A stretch of DNA of 64,000 bases from NCBI GenBank assembly GCA_947179155.2, contig OX359275.1:34603808-34667807 (forward strand), written 5' to 3'. This DNA comes from Hedera helix. Taxonomy: Eukaryota > Streptophyta > Magnoliopsida > Apiales > Araliaceae. This document shows, piece by piece, positions 23,711 through 35,567 of this stretch (the stretch's first letter is position 1; every line of letters starts with the position of its first letter). The position numbers and the translations under genes were made by a program. The notes below the pieces were generated by a model. It was not told the DNA's origin. It worked only from the letters and a program-made list of their open reading frames with translations, and searched no databases.

Positions 23711-24105
23711 CCCTACAGTTAAAAGAAACAACATTGATTCTTATAATTATAAAACCAATCAACAATAATTTTAATTTAGCCTATGAGCATAAATTGACCC
23801 TGCTATTATTCTTGTGAACAAAATTCTTTCACAAAGCAAGTACATCTCAATGTGATTATATATTAGTATATATTAAGAGGTTAGGTAGCAACTAAAATAG
23901 ATGGAGACATGGCGTTAGGCATTTTTCAACTCTTATCCAATTCAAGTTAGTCAGATGATTAAGGGATTGAACAAAACTAATATAACAAAAAGGGATCAAG
24001 TACTGAGTGACATAACAGCATAACCTAGCCAGCCAAAATATGCAAAATTGAATATAACAACAGCATAACCAAGCCGGCCAAAATAATTCAAAATTGCATA
24101 AATAA

Positions 24106-24502
24106 GAGCTCTGTTTAAAGAAACCCACTCAAATTCAAAGGTTGGACCAACAATAAACAATTCAATTTGGGGAAGATACAACAAAATCTCTAATCTTTAC
24201 AGACAATCCATATGAGGAAAACTCACCCTTAATAAACCCTAGATTTCTTTCAAATCAAACAAAAATTACAAAATTAAATAGGAATCTTTACCTTCCGATT
24301 TGCAACAGGTTCTCTTTGTAGGAATCTTTACCTTCTGATTTGCAACATATTCGCTTTGAGAGAGAGAGACGGAAGAGTTAGAGAGAGAGCGGATGGTTGC
24401 ATATGATCTCAAATGGGTTTTATTATCTTCTTAATTTGATCCATTTTGCCAACCCACGTTTAACCCGCGTGTTTTTTACTTGAGTTCATTCTTGGTACAT
24501 TA
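24106..24502 (-). repeat. Right terminal inverted repeat of the MULE
   Basis: This is the reverse complement of 14782-15177 with point differences. It contains a GA-rich stretch (24358-24390) where the left copy has 'ctttctcttaaag'. It lies just upstream of the transposase start, so it is the likely promoter of that gene. Confidence 0.9.

Positions 24503-24563
<61 letters not shown>
24503..24563. repeat. (TA)n microsatellite at the MULE edge
   Basis: About 60 bp of TA dinucleotides directly follow the right terminal repeat. Other short TA runs exist at about 17822-17850, 39903-39920 and 54722-54746. Confidence 0.95.
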
Positions 24564-24566
<3 letters not shown>

Positions 24567-26054
24567 GTTAATTTTAAAAGATACATATAAAAATAAATAT
24601 ATTTGGGTTGGAGGCGGAATGAAAGAGTATATCATATTCCATCTTGTAGAGTTTAAAAAATCGGGGTCTCATTAGGATCGGGATCGAACGGACTCTATGC
24701 TAATGGAGTGAAAATTGCCGGGCCTAAGATTTTGCTTGCATCAAAACCCCCATGGCGTCAATCATTCAGTTTGCCTCATCCACACTTTTTTTTTTCAAAG
24801 AAAAAATAATAAAATTCTCTTCCTATTTTTCGGTATTCCACCGACTCTCAGCGGCATAATCTATAGCTGCCCATAAACTACAGGGACCCAATGTAATGTA
24901 GTGTAATTACTCCCATTTCTAGCTTACCGGCCGTCCATGTCTCTATTATGGAGTGTTTTTTTTCTTTTTAATTTTAATAATGAAGAAGAAAATTTATGCC
25001 TTTTAACTGAAGGCAGGGCATTAGTATTCTGGATTGTTTCTGGGGCAACTTGAATAAACTCAATCATCTGATCCTTTGCCTTCTTCAAGGGATACACATA
25101 CATTAATTGCTGTGGGCTAAAGCCAACAAACTCCAGCTGATGGATTTAGCTAACTAATTAAGTCGGAACAAAAATTAGTACTCGGTCCTTATTAGTTGTC
25201 GTTTTAGAAGTGGACACATGTATTAAGAAAAATAATTAATACTATAGTATTTTTTAGTTAAAAATAACTTTAAATGTCAATATTATTCTTATATTAAAAT
25301 AAGAGTGTTACTTATCGTCGTAAGAAAGTAGTGAAAGAACTAAAGATATATTTAATACTTGCGGTATTAGAAACTAAACAATTAATATTTAATTGAAATT
25401 CTCAAACGATAAATATTAAAAGACAAAAACACTTTTGTAAAATGACATTTAAAAAGGGACAAAGGGATTTCGTACGTGGACAGCTGATTTTAATTTCTTT
25501 TTCTTTTTTGGCCCGTGACATTATTTTCATCAGTGTTTTATTGTTATCGTATGTCCTTGAAGGTAGAATTTTATTGTTGGGTAGAAGCTATTTTTGTTAA
25601 TTGCAATTTCGTATGTGTTTCCCCCCCAAGATTCGTCCATTTTGTATTTGTTTTTGTGGTTTAAAATGTATGGTTGTGCAAATTCTGTGGTGGTAGATAC
25701 ATGACAGCCATTTGTTGGCCTTATTTGTCTCAATTTCACTTCAAAATTCCACCATGAAAAAATGTTCAAAAACTATTTTTGGATCATAAAGAGTTTCAAT
25801 ATTCTTCCTTCTTAATTAGTCTCTACATTTTATTTAATTCAGGTTACATTAATCATCGTTCCGTGGATGTGATGATGACGCGGGAACCTAATTGTCTCCA
25901 AGGAAGAAGAGGGTTTCTGTTCAATCTCTCTCTAGTTGGATGTTACCAGTTTGATTTATCCAACAAGTACAAAAATATACTTAAATTTCATAGTGCAACA
26001 TCAATTTTATTATACCTTGTTTGTTTAAGCCTTATTTTCCCAGGTAAATCATAA
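24564..26054. other. Intergenic region, no gene recognised
   Basis: About 1.5 kb that may contain the promoter of the CCT gene. A 91-codon frame at 25779-26054 runs directly up to that gene but ends in TAA just before its ATG and shows no B-box or other known domain. Confidence 0.5.
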
Positions 26055-26860
26055 ATGGTTGAATATTTGAAGAATTGCCCAAGGGAGCCAAATCAATCGA
26101 GCTGGAAACCAGGGGCAACAACAGCTACCAACAATGTGGCTACAGCCGGACCGTCATCGTCACAAACGCTGTTGGTTGAATCTGCCAAACCAGGAGGCTG
26201 CTGCACTACTTCGAATGCCCAATTAATGGAGCTGCAGCTTCTGGCTAGTCATCGAAATGATCAGAAACGGGCAACAGCCAACTTTGACATGGAGCTGTTA
26301 GCACACAAAAGAGGCATTGCAATGTTACGCTATAAGGAGAAAAGGAAAACTCGAAGGCAGTCATTACTTATTCTTCTTTATGCTTACATTGACTTTGATT
26401 TTATTGTCATATTGTCTCTCTCATTTATTGTTTTGCTCCTATTATTGATGCCGCCTAATCTTTATCTATTTATCTGTAATTACTTTGTAAAGAATACGTG
26501 GACAACAATACATAGAATGAGACAGTAAATGAGACGACACATATTTGAACTAAAAATTATTTGTAGTGCTTTTCCTTAATATTTCATTAAAGTTATTTTT
26601 GTCTTTTCACATTATACCTCAACGTAAATGGCTTAAAAAACCTTTAAATAAAAGAAAAAACTACTACGTAAATAAGTCCAGTTTACTTTCCTTGTAAAAA
26701 TGTACGAGATAGATTATATTTTCATGTTAATTTTGTTAATATTGTGGACAGGTATGATAAACAAATTCGTTACGCCTCGCGGAAGGCTAGAGCTGATACT
26801 AGAAAGCGAGTGAAGGGGCGGTTTGTGAAGTCGAGTGAAAATATTATAAGTAACAACTAA
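26055..26860 (+). CDS. CCT-domain protein (CONSTANS-like/CMF type), short
   Basis: Two exons: 26055-26356 and 26752-26860, 136 residues. The C-terminus is a CCT domain, GIAMLRYKEKRKTRR joined to YDKQIRYASRKARADTRKRV and KGRFVKSSE, with the basic pattern of CO/COL/TOC1 proteins. The CCT domain mediates nuclear import and binding to NF-Y subunits and DNA, usually in flowering or light pathways. The domain joins perfectly only if the intron starts with GC (26357, AAG then GCAGTC) and ends in CAG at 26751. That would be a GC-AG intron or a damaged donor. No B-box lies upstream, so it is either a CCT-only (CMF) gene or a 5'-truncated COL gene. The N-terminal 90 residues are Ser/Thr/Ala-rich (QSSWKPGATTATNN) and low complexity. 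An in-frame TAA lies immediately before the ATG. Confidence 0.65.
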
Positions 26861-27562
26861 GTATATGTATTTTCTGACGAGTATGAATTTACTTGTTTCT
26901 ATATTTTTCTACAAGAACGTAGTTCCAAATGTATCATATTACCTTAGTAGTGATATACCATTTGTGTTGTGATTTGTAATTGTACATAATCTCCCCTGAA
27001 TGGTTCAGTTTTTGAGTTCCTATTCAAGGGCATTTTTTTTTATTGTTACGTTTTTTTATTATTTTTCCGAAGGACGCCTATTCAGTGGCATCTATAAATT
27101 GTATTATCATAATTTAGTTCCAAAGTATTATGGCCAACTTTTATTTCTAGATTCAAACTATCACCGTACTATCTTTTTCTGCACGTTGTGCCGAATGTTA
27201 TCTCACGAAGTTGAAGCCACGAACATCTTTTGAGGTTAATATGAATGTGCGCAGCTCAGTCCCAAGGCCTTGTTCCCTATTTTTTAATTTTTTTTTTTGG
27301 GGGCTTGCTTTTGCTCTAGCGTGGACCTCAAATACAGTGTATAATGTTGAAGGATTGGAGATCTCGATCCTCATAGCTGATCGAGGAGTGCAAATCTTAA
27401 AAAGTTGAAGTGATTATATATATATTGGCAGGCTGGGATTTCCATGCTATATGTCATAGGTGATAGGTGGGTAGCTACAGTTGTCACTCGTCAATTGGTC
27501 CGCCATAACGCCTTAAATCTGAAGTCTCCTGCAACGGCCTTCGATATGGAAGCACATGGATC

Positions 27563-27914
27563 TAGAAGTGTGCGACGGGTATTTATCGGTTCGAACCGAA
27601 TCGTTATTAAAATTAATTAAATTTTGGTATCAATATCAGCTCCAGTTAGATTGATATATCGAATCGATAAGTCGGTTACCGATTTTTATCTAATAAATAC
27701 AAAAATTAATATTATTATTATTATTAATTATCTAATAATAAAAAAAATAGAAAATTGGTACAGTTCGATAAGTTTCGACTATAAAAACTCGATATTGAAA
27801 AACCGGTATATATTGGATTTTTTGTACCGAACCCAAACCGAATTTATTGTCTCGAACCAGCCGATTTAGACCAATCCAAAAAATCAAAAACCCAAAAATG
27901 GATGAACACCCCTT
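27563..27914. mobile_element. hAT-type MITE (352 bp)
   Basis: The ends are TAGAAGTGTGC on the left and GAACACCCCTT on the right (imperfect inverted pair). The 8-bp duplication is nearly perfect: CATGGATC at 27555-27562 and CATGGACC at 27915-27922. The interior is rich in 'cggttcgaaccgaa' and 'ccgaacc' motifs, like the element at 42835. The 8-bp duplication and TAG(g)GGTGT ends fit the hAT superfamily. It is non-coding. Confidence 0.8.
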
Positions 27915-27922
27915 CATGGACC

Positions 27923-28728
27923 TCCATCGACTGAGATTTTCTCTCTATGTTCATGCTGCATTAATTTAAAACAAATTGTTGGACTGTTTCACACCCAATG
28001 TACTTGTTCCTCGCAAATTCCGAGAATTGATGGTCATTTTATAATTTTGTTAATGCCACACCAATGTACTTGTTCCTCGCAATTTGCTTTACTTGTAATA
28101 GAGACATGAAAATTAAACAAATGTTAGTTTCCCATTAAAAATTTCCAAGCATTGCCTTCATCGTGGCTGACACAATGTACTACTCTATACAACTAGGTAC
28201 TATCTCTACTGCTAAATTTCTCTTCCTACACTGTCGCCATGTGGAAAATTTTCTTGGTTCTCGAGCCTCACCTTCTTTAAGTTAATTTTATGGAGATAAT
28301 AGCATATCCAATGCAGCTTGGAAGCTTCATCACTCTCTCTCATCTGTCAGAATTCAGAAACCAGTAAGTGTTCCCACATTATGCTCATTTAATCTACTCA
28401 TTCTATACATATATATGTTATACAGCTACACACACGTGCACAAACAATATACTATTGGCTTCTTTTGATTATATCACAACTTACTAGCTTTGATTGATGC
28501 CCATATTGTACTATCGATACACGTTGGTTTCCCATCAATTTTGTAACAAACTGTTCGGCTTCTCCTTTTCAACTCTTGTGTGTGTGAATTATAGACATTA
28601 TGCATTGGTTAAATATAAGGAGCTGGAAGGTAGTGCTTATTTTCTTGTAAATTTTGCATTTTAGCTTCTTTTATGTGACTATAGATAGTTACTCGTATTT
28701 GAAAAAAGGGAAATCCCCTTCAAGAACA
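27923..28728. other. Intergenic/promoter region of the BRO1-domain gene
   Basis: No gene is seen. A sequence 'caatgtacttgttcctcgcaa' (split by one base) occurs twice near 27998 and 28063, as a short local duplication. The region probably holds the promoter and 5' UTR of the gene at 28729. Confidence 0.5.
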
Positions 28729-31632
28729 ATGGGATGCACATCATCTATATACACAATTGGAAGGAAGAAAAAGAAGAACATTCCTCTCGTTACCATCTTT
28801 GTCCCTCCACTGCGTGTTCCTGTTCAATCCGATGATCTTCACAAGATGCTTAGAGGCCTAATTCCTAAAGATCTTGTGGACAGAATAGCTTCTCTTCGTA
28901 ATCAAATTGTTTTTGTGGCAGAGGATACTGGTATGCTCTTGCAAACCAATAACTAAAAATTCATGTTTTTTTTAATAGGCCAAAGAAAGAAAATTTGAAG
29001 TTTGATCTTTTCATGAAAATCTTTCAGGTGGGTCAGCTATACCCGAATTACAACGAGCACTTGAGGAGTATTTGTCTCTCATTGTTGGTCTCACTAAGAA
29101 AGGTTTCACTCTTTTTTTCCGTCTCTATTTTTGTGTAGACTCTGGACAGACATTTGTGCACTTATATGTATTTAAAGTGTATAACTTGTATAATCAACAG
29201 AAAATGGTCTCCGAGAATTGGTGGAATTCAAATGGAAGAATATAGAAGATGGAAAACAAGTCAGGATTCCATGAAATGCTACATTTTTGTTCTTTATTAC
29301 TTCTTGAATGCAATGATTTGGGTACTTACTATTGAGATACATAATTTGATGGGCAGGAAGTATGTGTTGCAAACTCCTGGTTTGAATTGCTCTCTGTTGT
29401 CCACATGATGGCTATATTGACATTGAATGAGGCTAACTCTATGCTAATTTCAAAGGATCATAATGCTTCTTGTGAAGAAAGGGTTGTTTCATCAGGTCCA
29501 TTTTTCTGTCTATTTATGATTTTATAGGAACCATATTCGATTAGATGTTAAAAAACCAGTCTGGCCCCCAATTATGTGTACCACCAGATAGCTTGAGCAA
29601 TGCTGTTGATTTATTGCTGAAGGCAGCTGGGTACTTGGAATGCTTAATTCGGGATGTTCTCGTACACTTACCACCAGATGCCAAGTATGTAAACATATTT
29701 TTCAGAACATATGAAATTAATTTTTTTATTTTTTTACTGTCATTGCATACTAAATAATCCTTAATTATATGATCAGGAGGAGGTTGCCAGAAGATTTACA
29801 CGAGGGTGTACTGGAAGCTATATCGATTCAAGCACTAGCACAAGTAAATAAATAATTACTATAACCCTTCTCTGCTGAATGATTAAGTTGGTGCTTCAAG
29901 TTTTAGAGTAGAGAATCTTGATAAATGTTGACTATTTGCTGAATGACATCTTCAGGGAACTGAAATGCAGCTTGGTTTAGCTATTGAAAGTAAAAATGTC
30001 TGTTTACCTGTTAAAAGGAGGCTGGCATGTGAACAACTAAGCTATTTGGGACAGGTATGTGCCAATATGCTACTACTATTTATAACCGAATAAATCTATC
30101 TTCTGGAATGGAATTCTTTCGTGTTTACACCGAGTGTATCATTCTGACAATACTAGTAAGAGTAGGATCCACCAAACAACCAACATAAGTAGTCAGTTCG
30201 ACGTGAATTCCCAGCAAATTTTGTAGTTCTTTTAAGAATTTGAGATTCTTTATAGCTTGTATCAGGCTAGTTCTTCATGCGAAGTGTGAAAAGAAGGATT
30301 AGCATTATTTACTGATGATGAACCACGTTCAGCTTCCTTGTTAGGAATGTACACCGGGAAAATGCTGTCTCTATTTTTATAAACTTGTCACTGTTTATAA
30401 GGCTCCAAGCAGCTTTGAAAAAGACTATCACAGTCGAGTTCAAAGAAATTACACAATTCTTTTCAAATAGCCTTAATTTTTTTTCTTAGCGAACGTTTAC
30501 CTTGCCAAAACATCATTCTTATTTATCTTTTAATTATTCTAATGTGATCCCTTGTTTCATCAGGCTCATTACTGCTTGTCAACATGTAACAACAGTCACG
30601 GATATGGAAAGAAGCATACGTTGTTCATCAAATGGAAATACCTTGAAGCAAAGGTGCGTCGCTTAGGCACTACCAACTCTGACTCATTCTAAATTTCTCT
30701 TTACTTCCATCAATTATTGTGTTCAAATTATACTAACAATTTTGTAATATTTTCAGGCTGCAGCTTACTACTACAACGGCCTGATCCTCGATAAGGGTAC
30801 TGAACCATCCTGCCACATTAATTCTGTGTGTTGCTTCCTTGCTGCAGAAGAACTTCTGGCTGAGAGTAAGAAGTCCTGTTTAAGCTTTTGCCTTGCAGTT
30901 CCTGTCACCAGGTTGGATATGATTCTGCATTCAATAATCATTTTTTTTCTACTTATATTTTATTCAAAACATTCTCTAATATCATTCCCATGATTTATTT
31001 TTATTTTTTATTATGTGAAGGGCTCCTCCACTTTGGGGTGCAATGAAGCATTTAAATAAGAAAATTCCTGAGACTGCATCTAAGAAGTTTCAGATGTATG
31101 GCTATCTCTTAGGCCAGGAAAAGTAAGGGCAACGAATTTTTCCATTTTTTCTTTTCTGTAATCTGAGCTGATTTTATAACCTTACTACTCCATCTGTTCC
31201 AAAATTAGAGATATATTTATAAGACGACAACTTTCAAAGAAAACTTTATTTTTCCAAGCTTAACCCTAACATTAGCTAGAATGTAAGAGTGGTGACATGA
31301 TAGTTCGCAATCAACTAAAAAAAATAATGATATGTTAGGAATTTCATGTTCCGTACAACTTAAAAATAGATATGTATCTCTAATTTTGAACAGAGTGAGT
31401 AATACGCATTCTTCATAGATGAATGTAACTTATGGCCTGAAACTTTTACTCTATATGATGCAGGGGACTACAAAGCTTGCCTGATCTTCAAGAATTTGAG
31501 CTGTCACTAAACCCAGAAGATTTCGAATTGCCTGAAACAAATTCAGCATGGGACAGTGAAAAATGGAAAATTCCGGATCAAACCCTTAAGGAGCACCTTA
31601 TCGATAGCGAAGATGAGATGGAAACTGAGTGA
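28729..31632 (+). CDS. BRO1-like domain protein, N-myristoylation type
   Basis: Eleven exons: 28729-28930, 29028-29102, 29201-29259, 29357-29482 (or 29495), 29545-29684, 29777-29843, 29956-30054, 30564-30653, 30757-30911, 31021-31122 and 31464-31632. The start MGCTSSIYTIGRKKKK has Gly2 and Cys3, a myristoylation/palmitoylation context followed by a basic patch. The body matches plant BRO1-like proteins (Arabidopsis At1g73390 type): IPKDLVDRIASLRNQI, ELLSVVHMMAMLTL, LACEQLSYLGQAHYC, KWKYLEAKAAAYYYNGLILD and FLAAEELLAESKKSCL. BRO1 domains bind ESCRT-III subunits at endosomes; this plant subgroup lacks the long C-terminal Alix-like region and its exact job is little known. Exon 4 is ambiguous: the conserved VVSS end (29495) breaks frame with exon 5 unless the A6 run at 29550-29555 has one A too many; a donor at 29483 keeps the frame. 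A Stowaway MITE sits in the last intron. Confidence 0.92.
31188..31399. mobile_element. Stowaway MITE in the last intron of the BRO1 gene
   Basis: The left end is CTCCATCTGTTCCAAAATTA and the right end, reversed, is CTCACTCTGTTCAAAATTAG. Both sides carry the TA duplication (31186-31187 and 31400-31401), typical of Stowaway (Tc1/mariner) MITEs. It is 212 bp and non-coding. Confidence 0.88.
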
Positions 31633-32001
31633 TACTGGATCTGTTTTCCCTTTTTCCCCTCAATTAAAGCTCACCTGGTGATGTCCTGAGGTGATTGTGC
31701 ATTCTTATAATGGTCATATGTATTGCTAAAAGATAGCAAGTACTTTGTAATCTGCTTTGTGCATTACCTTCAATATCTTAACAATATTAAGATTATCAGT
31801 TCAAATTATACTCATCAATTCATCATATTGTAAAGTTGTAAATAGAACATGCTAAATATCTATAAGAAAAACTGTGAAATATACCACTACATAAATCAGA
31901 AATCTAAAAGAAACGGAAAAACATCTTTTTGCCGGTCATTTTATTGTGGCATTTCTGCCTGAAATCCTTGCTAGTGTTCTATGGCAGTTCTTCTCAGTGG
32001 C

Positions 32002-33196
32002 CTAAGACTTAAGTTTAGAGACAGACATGATTATGAGAATTAACAAGCAAACGAGAGCCAAGTATGAGAATACAATTGCCAGCGTTATTTTGTTGCAGAA
32101 TTTTGTGACATTGTAACAAATGGCCTGCCAACCTATCTTTTCCTCCCCGTAACGAGCCACGAATCCGATTGCGGTTCCTGCTGTACATCCGGAAGTAATC
32201 AACAGCAGCAAAACCTGTTTCAACAACCACATTGTGATAGTTCATACAGAACTGCTTTCGTCCCCCCAAAAAAAAAAAAGTTCTCATTTATAAAATTTTA
32301 CAAATATTAATAATGAAATTATGATGATAAACTTAAGGATATTGTCTCATTTTATATTACTAATAATAAAATGACGACTCTTTTTGTATAAAACATCAAA
32401 AATAATAAAATACTTTAGTTTCTAATTTCCCTAGAAGTATACATTTGGGATTTGGTTAGGGTGAAGTTGAAAATCAACTTCACCATGGTAAGTTATATGC
32501 TTTTTCACCACATTAAATATGTATGGATAACAATGTAATGAAAAAGCATATAACTTACTATGGTGAAGTTGATTTTCAACTTCACCATAACCGGATCCCA
32601 GAATTTGCTTACCAGATCATGCAAGAAAATGTAGAAATAGTAATTGGTATTCCATTTTGAACGTGTGAACGCGTAAACAAAGATGAGTGACAAGAAAGAT
32701 AAAGCACCCACAACAGCATCTGCCACTACTTTGAACCTGCAAAACAAGCAAAAATAAAAGGGATTAAATAACACTTCTCCAAGCATGCATGCATGCATAC
32801 ATGTTTTCTTTTTCTTCTTCTTGTTTTCTTTTACCTTTCTGAATTTGATAGATCAAGCTAAGCCAACTAAATTCTAAGCTTTGGCACTGGAAGTGAGCGT
32901 TAAATTTTAACTAAATTTAATTTCATAACATTACAAATGTACTTTCAATTCGAATTCCGAAAGCTTGATCATGTTTACCTGAATGCAGAAGAGTAGGAGT
33001 AGCGCGCTTGGAAACTAAACCCAAAGCCCAAAAGTAGTGACTGGGCACTAGTGACTGCTAAAATGATTGCAGCTAGAGTGAATGAAGTGACCAAAATTCT
33101 AAGACTAAGTTGGGCTATGTTGAAGCCTCTTTGGGGTGCGCTTGCCAATAATGGGTGACCATGGGGGATTTGCTCTTTTGCCATATCAATTTGCAT
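32002..33196 (-). CDS. CASP-like membrane protein (CASPL family)
   Basis: Three exons on the minus strand: 33196-32979, 32736-32613 and 32214-32002, all GT-AG and in phase, giving 184 residues. Four hydrophobic segments are visible: LSLRILVTSFTLAAIILAV, VVADAVVGALSFLSLIFVY, VLLLLITSGCTAGTAIGFV and ITLAIVFSYLALVCLLILII. The N-terminus is a short cytosolic stretch (MQIDMAKEQIPHGHPLLA). The size, the four spans and the conserved Arg in span 1 (LSLRIL) and Asp in the third segment region (E/W-rich loop GEEKIGWQAIC) fit CASP-like (UPF0497, MARVEL-related) proteins that organise plasma-membrane domains. The subfamily could be CASPL1, but I am not sure. Intron 2 contains a foldback MITE only 12 bp from the donor site. 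Confidence 0.88.
32446..32600. mobile_element. Foldback MITE in CASP-like intron 2
   Basis: A nearly perfect inverted repeat of about 65 bp per arm: TGGGATTTGGTTAGGGTGAA on the left, TGGGATCCGGTTATGGTGAA on the reversed right. Each arm also holds an internal palindrome TGAAGTTGAAAATCAACTTCA (split: TGAAGTTGAA, AATCAACTTCA). The central loop is short. The superfamily is uncertain because I see no clear target duplication. Confidence 0.8.
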
Positions 33197-35557
33197 TGCA
33201 AGAAGAGGAGAGGTGATAGATGGATAGAATCAAAAACCTTAACAGTTTATCTTTTCAAATAAACAAATAGAGAGGATTTGGACTTACAAATAGATGGACA
33301 TTCTGTATATGGATAGTGGGGTTATGAGGATTTCTGTATTATTTTCCAAATTCTTTAATTTAATATGGAAATTAACTTCTTTAATTTGGGGAAAGTTGAA
33401 GGAAATGGAGAAAGATTATGGATAATATCTTATAGTAATTCTTAAATTAGAAAGATTGTGGGTACATGTCAAACTTGGACATACTTAATTCTTCCTCATC
33501 GCAATTTAGGTATTCTCATCTCATTGTTTTTCTAAACGTACATATCTCATTGTTTTTCTTAACGTACATGCAATAAATAGGGATACATTGAGATAGTGGA
33601 ATATATCATTTAATAATTTAAGTTTAAAAAAAAAAAACTTTTTACAAAAATGAACCATTATGTATACAAAAGTAATTAATTAAAAATGACAAACTTTTAG
33701 TGCTAAAAACTAATTAAATAACATGTCAAGATTCAAGAACTGTTATATATATATAATTCATAAGTTTAAGTTATATAATTAAGTTCCAAATTCTAAAGCA
33801 CCTACTACTTACAGAGAAATTCAGATATATTCTTAGTTTGCTGAAAATAAAAAGTAAAAAAAGTTAAAGTTTAAACATTAACACAAATAATAATAAGAAA
33901 ATCGCAATATATTAAAGTTGTTAAGTATCGTGATGTATTTAATGTGGTCATGACATCAAATGTGCATGTTTGAGATGAAGAAAATACAATCCGAATCTTT
34001 CAAGATATTGTCGTATCGCGTAACATTAATAACTATAATAATTGTTGCATACATATTAGCACTAACTTTCATTCATCTTTCCTTGAAAATATATTTGCCG
34101 TTATATAAACTGATAAAAGATTAAATATGATATTATTTATATTTTAAGTAGATTAAATACAAGAGAATAAATTTTATAAGTATGATGTGTATAAACTAGT
34201 GATTTTACATCAGTTAATATCCTGTCAGCTATATATTTGGAGATAAAATGGAGAAGTTTTAATTTTGTTAATAATAAATAATCGACTTTATCATGATAAA
34301 TACTTTTACATAATTTGATAATACAATTAAAACTCTTTAATTTTCTCTAAAAATATAGAGCTGTTAGCTTATTGCATAGTGTATAACCATTAATTTATAG
34401 GTAATTCGTATAGAATTAATTATTGACCAATACTATCATATTTTTTAACAAATTTTATTGATATATTTAAAAAATATTTATATAAAAAATCTTAAAATTA
34501 TCATCTAATAATATGTCTCTAATTTTTAAAAGTTAATCATAGATGTCGGCAATGCATCGTGGAGATTTGTCAAAGTCAGCTAAAATGAAGTTAAGGCGGA
34601 CAACAGCAGATATTTAGAGTTGGCAAAACAATGTGCTTAGAGAGCCGCCCTGAGTCGACCAAACTTGCTTGTGCTTCAAATATCTTACCGTAATTCGTCG
34701 CTATGACAAAAAAAAGTAAAAAATGGAAAAGTCTAAATACAAAAAAATAAAACACAAAAATCAACCACAATATTATTTCAATCATTAAAAAAATGTGTAT
34801 GACACAAATTTTAATATAAAAATATAATACTTTTTAATGGTTAAAATAAATTTATGATGTTGTGGTTAATTTTTGTGTATGTAAACTATTCCATTAAAAA
34901 TAATCTAATTTGCATTACCTCTTTCTCAAAAAATATTATTTTTTAAACATTTTTTTTGGAAAATTTAGGATTTAAAATGATAAAAATTTATTAAGTATTA
35001 AATATGATATTTAATAATACTTTTAAACACTACTAATTTAAAAGTATTATCTAATTTTGAAACGTAGAGAATATTATTTTATGGCAAAAAAAGATGTGAA
35101 AAACATTGTATATAATTAACTGAACTATTATACAAATATTATTTTGTGTAATTGAATAATCTTCTTCATAATATCTAGTTTTGGAGCCTAAAAAGTATTA
35201 TTTACGGTAAAGTAATATCGGATACAATTACGTTAGTTATCATATAAAAATAACGTAATTATATATATATAATTAAATATACTCACCCATATTTATTTTA
35301 TGTATATAAAAGAGTGTTTTATAGAATATTATTATCGTTAAGGAACACCTCGCTCACGACACGGACCTCACCTCCAATGCCCTTTTATTTATAACTAAGT
35401 TTGGAGTAATAAAAAAGGGAGCTTTCAAATAATTGTTACTCTGTGTACAGGCGGGAGGGTTTGTTTATTTATTTTTAGACATCCGAATAAAAATTACTGA
35501 AAGCAACTAACTAACTGGAGTGAGACGAGGAAGTTATCCTGTAATAATTGTCATTAT
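33197..35557. other. AT-rich intergenic region, no gene
   Basis: About 2.3 kb between the CASP-like gene and the PES relic. I see only short chance frames and AT-rich simple sequence. The first few hundred bases should include the CASP-like promoter (minus strand). Confidence 0.55.
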
Positions 35558-35567
35558 TTCTAAATAG

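Larger units (their letters stand above)
14782..24502. mobile_element. Large FAR1-type MULE with two inward-facing genes, interrupted by a solo LTR
   Basis: The two ends are long inverted repeats of about 396 bp (14782-15177 and 24106-24502), clearly similar throughout: both start TAATGTACCAAGAA and contain AACACGCGGGT and ATTGAATTGTTTATTGTTGG. Immediately inside the left repeat is a GRF zinc-finger gene on the plus strand. Inside the right repeat is a FAR1-like transposase on the minus strand. Without the solo LTR (16572-20928 plus a 5-bp duplication) the element would be about 5.4 kb. I could not find a clear 9-bp target duplication; the right edge runs into (TA)n. The transposase carries stops, so this copy is probably inactive. 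Confidence 0.85.
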
